Below, piece by piece: positions 50,421-59,204 of a stretch of DNA of 64,000 bases (the stretch's first letter is position 1; each line of letters starts with the position of its first letter). The translations under genes and the position numbers were made by a program. Origin of the DNA: JANSYL01 sp965229695. GTDB lineage: Bacteria; Pseudomonadota; Alphaproteobacteria; Rhodobacterales; Rhodobacteraceae. Where the stretch lies: the NCBI GenBank assembly GCA_965229695.1, contig OZ245921.1, positions 2,790,001 to 2,854,000 on the forward strand. The letters are read 5' to 3'. The notes under the pieces were generated by a model, which was not told where the DNA came from, ran no database searches, and worked only from the letters and a program-made list of their open reading frames with translations.

Positions 50421-51845
50421 ATGGCCGATGAAACCGCCTTCCGCCCTTTCGAAAGCCTCCTGGATGAAGGGGCAGCTTTGGGCGTTCTGCGCGCCGCCAC
50501 CGATGGCGCCGATGATGGCGAGCTGTTTCTGGAACGCCGCCGGTCGGAAATGCTGGTTTTCGACGATGGGCGCGTGAAAACCGCCAGCTACGATGCCGCT
50601 GAAGGGTTCGGGCTGCGCGCCGTAAAGGGGGAGGTTGCGGGCTACGCCCATTCCACCGAAATCTCCGAGGCCGCGTTGCGCCGCGCCGCGGATACTGCGC
50701 GGCTTGCGGTTGGCGATGGCGGCGGCACCTGGGCTGAGGCGCCGCGTGGCACAAATGTGCGCCTTTACACCGATACAAACCCCATGTCGGGCGCGGAATT
50801 CGGCGTAAAACTTGATGTTTTGCGCGAAATCGACGCGTTTGCCCGCAGCCTTGATCCCCGCGTGGTGCAGGTTTCGGCCTCCATGGCGGCCTCGCATCAG
50901 GAGGTTGAAATTCTGCGCCCCGAAGGCGCGCGGGTGGCCGATACCCGGCCCATGGTGCGGTTGAATATCTCGGTCATTGTCGAAGAAAACGGGCGACGCG
51001 AAAGTGGTTCGGCCGGTGGCGGCGGGCGCGTGGGCCTGATCGGTTTGATGGAGGCCGAGCATTGGCAAAGGGTCGCGCGCGAAGCGCTACGGGTCGCCGT
51101 TGTGAACCTTGGTGCCGAACCCGCACCTGCGGGCGTCATGGATGTGGTGCTTGGCCCCGGCTGGCCGGGCATCTTGCTGCACGAAGCGGTGGGCCACGGG
51201 CTTGAGGGCGATTTTAATCGGAAAAAACAATCGGCATTTGCGGGTTTGATGGGCCAGCGGGTGGCCGCGCCCGGTGTCACGGTGCTGGATGATGGCACGA
51301 TTCCCGACCGGCGCGGCTCGATCTCCGTCGATGATGAGGGCACGCCATCGGGCAAAACCACCCTGATCGAAGACGGCATTCTGGTGGGTTACATGCAGGA
51401 TCGGCAATCGGCCCGCCTGATGGGGGTGGACCCGACGGGCAATGGCCGCCGCGAAAGCTATGCCCATGCGCCGATGACGCGCATGACCAACACCTATATG
51501 CTGGGCGGGGACGCTGACCCGAAAGATATTGTCGCCGATCTGAAGGACGGGATTTACGCCGTGGGTTTTGGCGGCGGTCAGGTCGATATCACCAATGGGA
51601 AGTTCGTGTTCTCTTGCACCGAAGCTTATCGCGTGAAGGATGGCGTGGTTGGAGCCCCCGTCAAAGGCGCCACGCTGATCGGCGATGGCGCCACGGCTTT
51701 GAAGCAAATTCGCGCCATCGGAAACGACATGGCGCTTGATCCTGGCATGGGGAATTGCGGCAAGAACGGTCAATGGGTGCCGGTGGGCGTGGGTCAGCCG
51801 ACGCTTTTGATCGGTGGTCTGACCGTAGGTGGCTCGGCGGCTTGA
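50421..51845 (+). CDS. tldD: Metalloprotease TldD
   Basis: 474 residues from the ATG at 50421, with AAGGA placed 7 bases upstream. The metal motif is HEAVGHGLEGD (H-E-x-x-x-H), and family stretches LGPGWPGILLHEAVGHG and RMTNTYMLGGD are present. TldD works with TldE (PmbA) as a heterodimeric metalloprotease in peptide maturation and DNA-gyrase toxin handling in E. coli. No tldE partner is in the window. It is divergent from ctaC and followed after 50 bases by dprA. Confidence 0.95.
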   Translation: MADETAFRPFESLLDEGAALGVLRAATDGADDGELFLERRRSEMLVFDDGRVKTASYDAAEGFGLRAVKGEVAGYAHSTEISEAALRRAADTARLAVGDGGGTWAEAPRGTNVRLYTDTNPMSGAEFGVKLDVLREIDAFARSLDPRVVQVSASMAASHQEVEILRPEGARVADTRPMVRLNISVIVEENGRRESGSAGGGGRVGLIGLMEAEHWQRVAREALRVAVVNLGAEPAPAGVMDVVLGPGWPGILLHEAVGHGLEGDFNRKKQSAFAGLMGQRVAAPGVTVLDDGTIPDRRGSISVDDEGTPSGKTTLIEDGILVGYMQDRQSARLMGVDPTGNGRRESYAHAPMTRMTNTYMLGGDADPKDIVADLKDGIYAVGFGGGQVDITNGKFVFSCTEAYRVKDGVVGAPVKGATLIGDGATALKQIRAIGNDMALDPGMGNCGKNGQWVPVGVGQPTLLIGGLTVGGSAA

Positions 51846-51866
51846 TCCGGCGCAGGTAACACCCCG

Positions 51867-51885
51867 TTAACCAATCTTAGCTTAA
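51867..51885 (+). promoter_or_regulatory. CtrA-like TTAA motifs just upstream of dprA
   Basis: TTAACCAA at 51867-51874 differs at one position from the CtrA half-site TTAACCAT, and a second TTAA lies at 51882-51885 (11 bases between). It is 22-29 bases before the dprA start. In Rhodobacter capsulatus, dprA is needed to receive gene-transfer-agent DNA and is CtrA-dependent, which makes the motif plausible. Confidence 0.45.
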
Positions 51886-51895
51886 GCCTTGGGTC

Positions 51896-53044
51896 ATGTC
51901 TGTCTGGCCTGATCTGGGATTCGCTGAATCCGCGCCCGCCTTCACGCCGCCGCCCGCGCGCGACGATGGGGATCGGTTCGCGCGGCTGCGCCTGATCCGC
52001 TCACGCCGGGTCGGGCCCGCCACCTATTTGCGGCTGATGGCCGAGCATGGGGATGCGACCGGCGCCTTGGCGGCGCTGCCGGATGTGGCCCAAGCGGCGG
52101 GCGTTCGCGATTACAGCATTTGCCCAGAACCCGTGGTGCAGGCCGAATTACGCGCCGCCGCGCGGATCGGCGCGCGCATGTTGTGCCTGGGCGAACCCGA
52201 CTATCCCACCCGATTGGCGCAGATCACCGATGCGCCGCCCATTCTTTGGGTCTTGGGCCGTGTCTCGATGCTGAACCGTCCGATCCTGGCCATGGTCGGC
52301 ACACGCAACGCTTCCTCGCTCGGGGGGCGCATGGCGCGCCGTCTGGCCAAGGATTTGGGGGCTGCGGGGTTTGTCATTGTCTCAGGTCTTGCGCGAGGCA
52401 TTGATGCTTTGGCCCATCGCGCCGCGTTGGAAACGGGGACAATCGCGGTGCAGGCCGGGGGGCTTGATGCCATTTATCCGGCTGAAAACACCGAACTGGC
52501 CCAAGAAATCGCGGCCAAAGGCGTGCGGCTCAGCGAACAGCCCTTTGGGCAGGAGGCGCGCGCCCAGCATTTTCCGCGCCGCAATCGGATTGTCTCGGGT
52601 CTGGCCGATGCTGTGATCGTGGTCGAAGCCGCCGCGCGCTCAGGCTCGCTAATCACAGCGCGATTGGCACTGGATCAAGGTCGGGAGGCTTTGGCGGTGC
52701 CGGGACATCCAATGGATAGCCGCGCCTCGGGTGGTAACCTTTTGATCCGCGATGGTGCAGTTTTGGTGCGCAGCGCCGAAGATGTGATTGAGGCGCTTGG
52801 CCCGGCACAAAAGCCAGCGCCTCAGAAGGAATTGGCACTGTCAGACCCCGTGTCCAAACCCGCCCCCAGCAGCGGTGGCACAGAAGCGGCGATCTTGGCG
52901 CTTTTGGGCCCGCAGCCTGTGGCCGAGGATCAACTGATCCGAGATATCGGGCGCAGCGCGCGCGAGATCGGCCAGGCCTTGGCGATCTTGGAATTGGCGG
53001 GGCGGGTAGAGCGCGGTGCGGGCGGAATGGTTCGGCGCATCTGA
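51896..53044 (+). CDS. dprA: DNA-processing protein DprA
   Basis: 382 residues. A helical N-terminal domain (about 20-90) precedes the Rossmann-like DNA-binding core with AMVGTRNASSLGGRMARRL, the GFVIVSGLARGIDALAHRAAL stretch (split as VSGLARGIDALAHRAAL), GGLDAIYPAENTEL and FPRRNRIVSGLADAVIVVEA. The C-terminal winged-helix (about 320-382, LLGPQPVAEDQLIRDIG) matches DprA winged-helix tails. DprA loads RecA onto incoming single-stranded DNA. It is not accompanied by com genes here. Related Rhodobacterales use it for gene-transfer-agent reception. Confidence 0.95.
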   Translation: MSVWPDLGFAESAPAFTPPPARDDGDRFARLRLIRSRRVGPATYLRLMAEHGDATGALAALPDVAQAAGVRDYSICPEPVVQAELRAAARIGARMLCLGEPDYPTRLAQITDAPPILWVLGRVSMLNRPILAMVGTRNASSLGGRMARRLAKDLGAAGFVIVSGLARGIDALAHRAALETGTIAVQAGGLDAIYPAENTELAQEIAAKGVRLSEQPFGQEARAQHFPRRNRIVSGLADAVIVVEAAARSGSLITARLALDQGREALAVPGHPMDSRASGGNLLIRDGAVLVRSAEDVIEALGPAQKPAPQKELALSDPVSKPAPSSGGTEAAILALLGPQPVAEDQLIRDIGRSAREIGQALAILELAGRVERGAGGMVRRI

Positions 53045-53175
53045 CGCGAACGGGTTCGGTTTGACGGACGAAATCCGAGCAGTGCGTACCGGCACCAAGT
53101 CCATCGCTTTCCTCTTGCCCCCCAGGCCGGTCCCGCTAGGGTCCAACGCGCCAGACCAGGACCAAGGGACACAAT

Positions 53176-54222
53176 ATGCGCCAAATACCGCTCGGCCAGA
53201 CCGGCACGACCGTGACCGATTATTGCCTCGGCACCATGACTTGGGGCACGCAAACGCCCGAGGCCGACGCCCACCGCCAAATGGATATGGCGCTGGATGC
53301 AGGCATCGATATCGTCGACACCGCCGAGATGTATCCGGTCAACCCGATCAGCCCAGACACCGTTGGCAATACCGAGGCGATCCTGGGCCGCTGGATTGCC
53401 GCCAACCCGGGCCGCCGCGATCAGTTCACACTGGCAACCAAAGTCAGCGGCAAAAACGGTGGCTTTGTGCGGCCCGGGCAAGACATCACCGGCGCGACCT
53501 TTGCCGAAGCCTTGGAGGGGTCGCTAAGGCGCCTACAAACCGATCATATCGAGATTTACCAACTGCACTGGCCCAATCGGGGCAGCTTTCACTTCCGCCA
53601 GAACTGGACCTATGACCCCTCGGGCCAGGACAAAGCCGCCACCCTGGCCAATATGCGCGATGTATTGGAGGCGGCGCGCATGGCACAAAAGGCGGGCAAA
53701 ATCGGCCATATCGCCCTGTCGAATGAAAGCGCATGGGGCACAGCGCAATGGCTGCGGCTGGCCGAAGATCATGGCCTGCCGCGCGTGCAGACGATCCAAA
53801 ACGAATACTCCCTGATGTGCCGCCATTTCGACACCGACCTGGCCGAGCTGGCGGTGAACGAACAGGTGACCCTGCTGGCCTTTTCGCCTTTGGCCACGGG
53901 CCTTCTGACCGGCAAATACCAGGGCGGTGCGGTGCCGCCGGGCAGTCGCATGGATATCAACGGCGCGCTGGGCGGTCGCAAGACCGACCGCGCCTTTGCC
54001 GCCGTCGATGCGTATCTGTCGCTGGCGCAAAATCACGGGCTGAACCCGGTGCATATGGCCATGGCGTTCACCGTCTCGCGCCCCTTTGCGGTTTCCAGCA
54101 TCTTTGGCGCCACCACATCCGAGCAATTGCAGGTCATTATCGACGGGCTGGACGTGACGCTTTCGGATGAGATCAAGGCGGATATTGACGAGATTCATCG
54201 CGCCCATCCGATGCCATATTAA
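53176..54222 (+). CDS. Aldo/keto reductase (Tas-like)
   Basis: 348 residues, an AKR beta/alpha barrel. The catalytic set is visible: Asp in GIDIVDTAEMYPV with Tyr four residues on, Lys in LATKVSGKNG, and His in IYQLHWPNRG. NADPH-binding near the C-terminus is SSIFGATTSEQLQ. The length and the sequence near NYQTH-like LHWPNRGSFHFRQNW fit the Tas subgroup. The substrate is unknown. It lies 131 bases after dprA and 50 before the SGNH gene on the same strand. Confidence 0.9.
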   Translation: MRQIPLGQTGTTVTDYCLGTMTWGTQTPEADAHRQMDMALDAGIDIVDTAEMYPVNPISPDTVGNTEAILGRWIAANPGRRDQFTLATKVSGKNGGFVRPGQDITGATFAEALEGSLRRLQTDHIEIYQLHWPNRGSFHFRQNWTYDPSGQDKAATLANMRDVLEAARMAQKAGKIGHIALSNESAWGTAQWLRLAEDHGLPRVQTIQNEYSLMCRHFDTDLAELAVNEQVTLLAFSPLATGLLTGKYQGGAVPPGSRMDINGALGGRKTDRAFAAVDAYLSLAQNHGLNPVHMAMAFTVSRPFAVSSIFGATTSEQLQVIIDGLDVTLSDEIKADIDEIHRAHPMPY

Positions 54223-54272
54223 CCGGATGCGCGGCACTGAACTCGACCCATGCAGCGCGGATCGGAGACGGC

Positions 54273-54911
54273 ATGCCCACCATCTTGTGTTACGGCGATA
54301 GCAACACGCATGGCACCGCCCCGCTGGAGGTGTTGGGCGAGTTCCACCGCTATCCAAAGGGCGAACGCTGGCCGGATGTGATGGCGGCGGCCTTGGGCGC
54401 GGATTTCGATGTGGTGGCCGAAGGGTTGAACGGGCGCACGACCGTGCATGAGGATTTGGTCGAAGGGGGTGCCAGATCGGGTATCGCGGTTTTGCCTGCC
54501 ATTGTGCACAGCCACGCGCCCGTCGATCTGATGATCATCCTGCTTGGAACCAATGATCTAAAACCGCGCTTTGGTGTATCCGCTTTTGAGATCGCGCGCT
54601 CGGTCGAACGCTTGGGGCGCGAGGCGCTGGCAAGCGGCGCGGTTGCCGATCTGATGCTGGTTGCGCCTGCGCTTGTGCAGGAAACCGGTGTCCTGATCGA
54701 CAGTTTCGCTGGGGCCGAAGCGCGGCAAGTCGGCTTACCCGGTCATATCCGCCAGGCCGCCGAGCGCCTAGGCGCAGGTTTTCTTGAGGCGGGGCTGCAT
54801 ATTTCGGTCAGTCCGCGCGATGGCGTCCATTGGGAGGCCGCAACCCACAACACCTTCGGAACACTCATGGCGGATCTCGTTCGCGCGCGACTGGAAAGGG
54901 CAACAACATGA
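54273..54911 (+). CDS. SGNH/GDSL hydrolase
   Basis: 212 residues. The block I motif is GDSNTHG with the catalytic Ser, block II contains the Gly of GLNGRTT, block III the Asn of LLGTNDL, and block V is DGVHW with Asp and His. This is a complete SGNH catalytic set and resembles the mycobacterial acyltransferase/arylesterase group. No signal peptide is seen, so it is cytoplasmic. The stop overlaps the start of the carnitine dehydrogenase fusion by four bases (ATGA), so the two are coupled, suggesting a shared ester or acyl substrate. Confidence 0.9.
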   Translation: MPTILCYGDSNTHGTAPLEVLGEFHRYPKGERWPDVMAAALGADFDVVAEGLNGRTTVHEDLVEGGARSGIAVLPAIVHSHAPVDLMIILLGTNDLKPRFGVSAFEIARSVERLGREALASGAVADLMLVAPALVQETGVLIDSFAGAEARQVGLPGHIRQAAERLGAGFLEAGLHISVSPRDGVHWEAATHNTFGTLMADLVRARLERATT

Positions 54912-56365
54912 CATCGCAAACAGCGGCGATTTTGGGCGCAGGCGTCATCGGGGCCGGTTGGGCGGCACGCTTTGCCTTGATGGGCTGGAATGTGCGCGTC
55001 TTCGACCCTTCGGACCGGGCTGAGGCCATCATGGCAGATGCCTTGGAGCGCGCCCGCGCCAGCCTGCCGACGCTATATGACGTGGCGCTGCCAATGGAAG
55101 GCGCGGTCAGCTTCCATGACACCGTGGCCGAGGCGGTTGCAGGCGCGGTCTGGATACAAGAAAGCGTGCCGGAACGCCTGGAACTGAAGCAAAAGCTTTA
55201 TCAGCAGGTGCAAGATGCTTGCGATCCGGCGGCGATCTTGGCCTCCTCAACCTCTGGTTTTACGCCGACCGAACTACAGGGCGGGGCGACGCGGCCCGAG
55301 CAGATCCTGGTCGCCCATCCGTTCAACCCGGTCTACCTGCTGCCTTTGGTCGAACTTGTGGGCAGCGACCAAACCACATCCGATCATATGGAGCGCGCGA
55401 AGACCCTGCTGACACAGATTGGTATGTCACCCTTGCCCGTGCGCGGGGAAATCCCCGCCCATATCGCCGACAGGTTCCTCGAAGCTGTCTGGCGCGAGGC
55501 GTTGTGGCTCGTCAAAGACGATATCGCGACCACCGAGGAGATTGATGACGCCATTCGCCTGGGTTTTGGGTTGCGATGGGCGCAGATGGGGCTGTTCGAA
55601 ACCTACCGCATCGCCGGCGGGGAGGGTGGTATGGCGCATTTCCTGGCGCAGTTTGGCCCGGCCCTGTCCTGGCCCTGGACCAAGCTGATGGATGTGCCCG
55701 ATCTGGATGATGCGCTGGTTGACAAGATCGCCGCGCAATCCGATGCGCAATCGGGCGGGCGCACCATTGCCGAGTTGGAAACCGCGCGGGATGGCAACCT
55801 GGTGGCGATTTTGCGCGCGCTCAAAGCCCGCGGCGAAGGGGCGGGGGAAAAGATTGCGGCGCATGAAGCGGCCTTGGCGCCGAGAGCGCCCGACCCTGAT
55901 CTGCCCCGGCCGCCGTTGACCTTGGATCGTCAGGTGCCGGTGACTTGGGTCGATTACAACGGGCATATGAACGAATCCCATTACCTGACCGCCTTTTCCG
56001 ATGCTTGTGATCAGCTGCTGCTTTGGGCTGGAATGGATGCCGATTGCGTGGCCCAGGGCCACAGCGTCTTTACCGTCGAGACGCATATCCGCCATTTGGA
56101 TGAGGTGAATATTGGTGACCACATCCAGGTCCGCACCCGCGTGCTAGAGGGCGGCGGCAAAAAGTTGACGATTTGGCATGAATTGACGGTTGGCGAGCGG
56201 CTGTGCGCCACCGGCGAACAGCTATTGCTGCATGTCGACCTCAGCACACGCCGTTCGGCCCTGCCGCGGGCCGATGTGGGCGATTGGTTCGGTCGCGCCG
56301 CCGCCGCGCACGCCGATTTGCCCATGCCCGAAGGTATCGGGCGGTTCGTTGGGCAGAAGGCTTAG
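54908..56365 (+). CDS. lcdH: L-carnitine dehydrogenase fused to a thioesterase
   Basis: 485 residues from the ATG at 54908. The N-terminal 3-hydroxyacyl-CoA dehydrogenase part has the NAD motif ILGAGVIGAGWAARFALMG and the catalytic His region LVAHPFNPVYLLPLVELVG. The C-terminal ~150 residues form a hot-dog thioesterase with WVDYNGHMNESHYLTAF. This is the carnitine dehydrogenase/betainyl-CoA thioesterase fusion described in rhizobia: L-carnitine is oxidised to 3-dehydrocarnitine, and the thioesterase releases glycine betaine from its CoA ester. The cleavage enzyme (BKACE) that would connect them is not in the window. It is coupled to the SGNH gene. Confidence 0.88.
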   Translation: MTSQTAAILGAGVIGAGWAARFALMGWNVRVFDPSDRAEAIMADALERARASLPTLYDVALPMEGAVSFHDTVAEAVAGAVWIQESVPERLELKQKLYQQVQDACDPAAILASSTSGFTPTELQGGATRPEQILVAHPFNPVYLLPLVELVGSDQTTSDHMERAKTLLTQIGMSPLPVRGEIPAHIADRFLEAVWREALWLVKDDIATTEEIDDAIRLGFGLRWAQMGLFETYRIAGGEGGMAHFLAQFGPALSWPWTKLMDVPDLDDALVDKIAAQSDAQSGGRTIAELETARDGNLVAILRALKARGEGAGEKIAAHEAALAPRAPDPDLPRPPLTLDRQVPVTWVDYNGHMNESHYLTAFSDACDQLLLWAGMDADCVAQGHSVFTVETHIRHLDEVNIGDHIQVRTRVLEGGGKKLTIWHELTVGERLCATGEQLLLHVDLSTRRSALPRADVGDWFGRAAAAHADLPMPEGIGRFVGQKA

Positions 56366-56374
56366 GACGCAGGC

Positions 56375-57238
56375 TTATCGCACCAAAGCGCGCAGATCTT
56401 TCAAATGCTGCGGGATGGCGCGGGCCGAGATGCTGGCCTCTCGCACCAGCCAATCAAAATGGCGGCTAACGGTGCGCACCCGCTCTCGGTCGCGGAAGGC
56501 GATATAGTGTTGGCCCATGTAAAGTACCGCCATCATCGGCCCAAACACTGTAACGGGTGAGGAATAGACCCGGCGCGCATCGAACAGGAAAATCCGCAGG
56601 CCTGGATAGAACTGATCGTATAGCTCGGCCAGCCAATCCAACTGCGCCGCGCGTAAGCTGGGCTCCAACCCCGCATAGTAACCTTCTCCGCGCGCAAAAC
56701 TGTCCAGCTCATGCACTGCCATTGCCATTTCGTAGTCGCTTTCGGTCAGGCGCATCCAATCCAGCCGTTCGGCGGCGGCCTCAATCGCCTCATTGGGACG
56801 TCGATGGGTGATGGGCGCGTATTCCCACTGTAAGACATCATTGGTCTTCAGCATGTCGGGCAAGGTCGCGGGTACATGGCGGATTTTGTAACCCTCGGCC
56901 TCGTGGTGCCATTTAAAGATCTGATCGTCCAAACCCGTGGCGCGCCCGGTCTCTGAAATAGACAGCGAACTGTCCACCAAAGCGCCCGATTGTTCAGGCC
57001 GGTCGGTCAGACCCAACAGCCAATCCGCCGAGACATCCAGCGCCTGGGCCGAGGCCGCGACCACATGCCCGCCGGGCATCCGGGTTTCGCCTTCGGCCAG
57101 CATTTGGGTGACGGTCGAACGATCCACCCCAATTTGCCGTGCCAGCCCCGCCCGGCTCAGGGGCGAAGCCGCCAGCGCCGCATTCACCCGCTCGCGGAAG
57201 GTCTGCGCGCAGCTGCGTTTGTCGATTTTTAGCACCAT
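56375..57238 (-). CDS. XRE-family transcriptional regulator
   Basis: 287 residues from the ATG at 57238. An N-terminal helix-turn-helix (about 13-70) reads RAGLARQIGVDRSTVTQML followed by a helix VSADWLLGLTD. The C-terminal ~200 residues are an unrecognised sensor-like domain with DDQIFKWHHEAEGYKIRHVP, the EYAPITHRRPNEAIEAAAERL stretch (split as RRPNEAIEAAAERL) and YYAGLEPSLRAAQL. It is divergent from the membrane desaturase with 124 bases between, containing an AACATTGTT palindrome and a possible promoter, so it may regulate that gene and itself. Confidence 0.85.
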   Translation of the reverse strand: MVLKIDKRSCAQTFRERVNAALAASPLSRAGLARQIGVDRSTVTQMLAEGETRMPGGHVVAASAQALDVSADWLLGLTDRPEQSGALVDSSLSISETGRATGLDDQIFKWHHEAEGYKIRHVPATLPDMLKTNDVLQWEYAPITHRRPNEAIEAAAERLDWMRLTESDYEMAMAVHELDSFARGEGYYAGLEPSLRAAQLDWLAELYDQFYPGLRIFLFDARRVYSSPVTVFGPMMAVLYMGQHYIAFRDRERVRTVSRHFDWLVREASISARAIPQHLKDLRALVR

Positions 57239-57252
57239 CGTTGGATTTTCTA

Positions 57253-57295
57253 AACATTGTTGAGTTTTATGTGGAGAAAATCCCGACTGCATCAA
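57253..57295 (-). promoter_or_regulatory. Possible xre promoter and operator
   Basis: On the minus strand TTGATG (57290-57295) and CATAAA (57266-57271) are separated by 18 bases, a plausible -35/-10 pair for the regulator. Just downstream, AACAATGTT (57253-57261) is a palindrome with arms AACA and TGTT. Such a layout suggests autoregulation. Confidence 0.4.
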
Positions 57296-57362
57296 AATTG
57301 CAAGCCCGCATAAAGTGTTCGCTGGCGCGGGGACTCGCCTGAATAGAGAAAAAGGGGATGTT

Positions 57363-58244
57363 ATGCGGATCGAGTGGCCGACACTCGCCCTAATCGGTTT
57401 GTGTTACGCGGTTTGGGCGCTTGCGCTGTTTTGGTTGCCAACAATCAGTCTGTTTTTGGCGGTGATACTGGCGATTTTGGCCATCGCGCTGCATTCCTCG
57501 TTGCAACATGAAGTAACCCACGGCCACCCGTTTGGCGAACGCCGTTTGGGCGAAATGCTGGTCTTCCCAACCCTGAACCTGTCGATCCCCTATATCCGGT
57601 TTCGCGACACCCATCTGGAACACCACATGGATGCAACGCTGACAGACCCCTATGAGGATCCGGAATCGAACTACCTGGACCCGGCGGTTTGGCAGCGCCT
57701 GCCGCGATGGGTTCAAGCCATCCTGAATATCAACAACACGCTCTTCGGGCGCATTATGATTGGCCCCGCCGTCGGCCAAGTCGCCTTCATGCATAGCGAA
57801 TGGCGGTTAATCTGTGCGGGCAATGGCCATGTGGCGCGCGCTTGGATCGGCCATGTCTTGGTCGCGGGCCTGACGGTTTGGGTGGTTTTGCAATCGCAGA
57901 TGCCGCTTTGGGCCTATCTGATTGCTTGCTATTTTGGCTTGTCGATCTTGAAAATCCGCACGTTCTTAGAGCATCAGGCCCATGAACGCGCGCGGGGCCG
58001 CACGGTGATTATCGAAGATCGCGGGATTCTGGCCTTTCTATTCCTCAACAACAACTTGCATGTCGTGCATCACATGCACCCCAAGCTGCCCTGGTATCGC
58101 TTGCCGCAAATCTATTTCAACAACCGCGAGAAATACCTTAGCCGCAATGATGGCTATCGATACGCCAATTACGCCGAGATCTTTCGTCGCCATTTCTTCC
58201 GCGCCAAAGATCCGGTGCCGCACCCGATCTATCCACCGAAGTAA
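57363..58244 (+). CDS. Membrane fatty acid desaturase family protein
   Basis: 293 residues from the ATG at 57363 with the AAGGGGAT ribosome-binding region just upstream; 16 upstream residues in frame are not homologous. The three histidine boxes of membrane di-iron desaturases are HSSLQHEVTHG (about 42-52), HLEHHMDA and HVVHHMHPKLP, with four or more transmembrane helices. The substrate may be a fatty acid, a carotenoid or another lipid; the box spacing is of the FA_desaturase type. It is divergent from the XRE gene and 47 bases before the DMT transporter. Confidence 0.85.
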   Translation: MRIEWPTLALIGLCYAVWALALFWLPTISLFLAVILAILAIALHSSLQHEVTHGHPFGERRLGEMLVFPTLNLSIPYIRFRDTHLEHHMDATLTDPYEDPESNYLDPAVWQRLPRWVQAILNINNTLFGRIMIGPAVGQVAFMHSEWRLICAGNGHVARAWIGHVLVAGLTVWVVLQSQMPLWAYLIACYFGLSILKIRTFLEHQAHERARGRTVIIEDRGILAFLFLNNNLHVVHHMHPKLPWYRLPQIYFNNREKYLSRNDGYRYANYAEIFRRHFFRAKDPVPHPIYPPK

Positions 58245-58291
58245 CATAAAAATCGCTTGTCGTCAGGGCGGGTAGGGCGCAGGAACGCGCC

Positions 58292-59203
58292 ATGCCCCTT
58301 TGGATACCCGCCACGATTTTTGCCGCGTTCATGCAGAACCTTCGGTTTCTGCTACAGCGCCACCTTAAGGTCACCACGCTTTCCACCGCGGGCGCGACCT
58401 GGGCGCGGTTTTTATTCGCCACGCCTTTCGTGGCGATTGTGCTGGCGGGCTATATCGGGCTCAGCAGTCAGGCCCTGCCGGGGGTAACCGGCCCCTTTTG
58501 GGTCTATGTCGTGATCGGCGCGCAGGCGCAGATGTTGGCCACGGCTTGCGTCGTGGCCCTGTTTGCGCGGCGCAACTTTGCGGTTGGGATCACTTTGAAG
58601 AAGACCGAGGTCATTTTGACCGCCCTGGTTGGATTGATCGTATTGGGGGAGGCGGTCTCCGGCCCGGTTTTGCTGGCCATTGGCGTCGGATTTTTCGGCG
58701 TCCTATTCCTGTCGGACCCGCCAAAAACCGATGTCATCCTGCCTTGGCGCGAACGGGTATTTAACGCCGCCTCTGGCTATGGGCTCGCCTCTGGTCTGCT
58801 TTTTGGCATCTCGGCGGTCTGCTATCGCGGCGCGACCCTGTCGCTGGAGGGTGGTGATGAAATTCTGCGCGCGGCCACCGCCTTGGTCACCGCCACCTCA
58901 GTTCAAACCGTAACCCTTGGCGCCTGGCTTTTCTGGCGTGATCGGGCCGAAATTGGCCGCGTAGCCGCCAGTTGGCGCGTCTCAGTTCCGATGGGGCTGA
59001 CCTCGATGCTGGGATCGCTGGGTTGGTTCACCGCCTTTGCCTTGCAAACCGCCGCTTATGTCAAAGCGCTGGGCCAGATCGAACTGGTCTTCACCTTCCT
59101 CTTCTCGGCCTTTTGGCTGAAAGAGAAATCAAGCTGGAAAGAGATTTTGGGCATCCTGCTGATCGTTGCTTCATTGATCTTGATCTTCTGGGGGAGCCTC
59201 TAG
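58292..59203 (+). CDS. EamA/DMT family transporter
   Basis: 303 residues with about ten transmembrane helices in two EamA repeats. The first contains MQNLRFLLQRHLKVTTLS and RFLFATPFVAIVLAG; the second ends with the conserved GQIELVFTFLFSAFWLKEK. The drug/metabolite transporter superfamily moves small metabolites; the substrate is not known. It is followed by an AEC transporter, stop and start separated by a single base, so the two are co-transcribed. Confidence 0.9.
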   Translation: MPLWIPATIFAAFMQNLRFLLQRHLKVTTLSTAGATWARFLFATPFVAIVLAGYIGLSSQALPGVTGPFWVYVVIGAQAQMLATACVVALFARRNFAVGITLKKTEVILTALVGLIVLGEAVSGPVLLAIGVGFFGVLFLSDPPKTDVILPWRERVFNAASGYGLASGLLFGISAVCYRGATLSLEGGDEILRAATALVTATSVQTVTLGAWLFWRDRAEIGRVAASWRVSVPMGLTSMLGSLGWFTAFALQTAAYVKALGQIELVFTFLFSAFWLKEKSSWKEILGILLIVASLILIFWGSL

Positions 59204-59204
59204 G

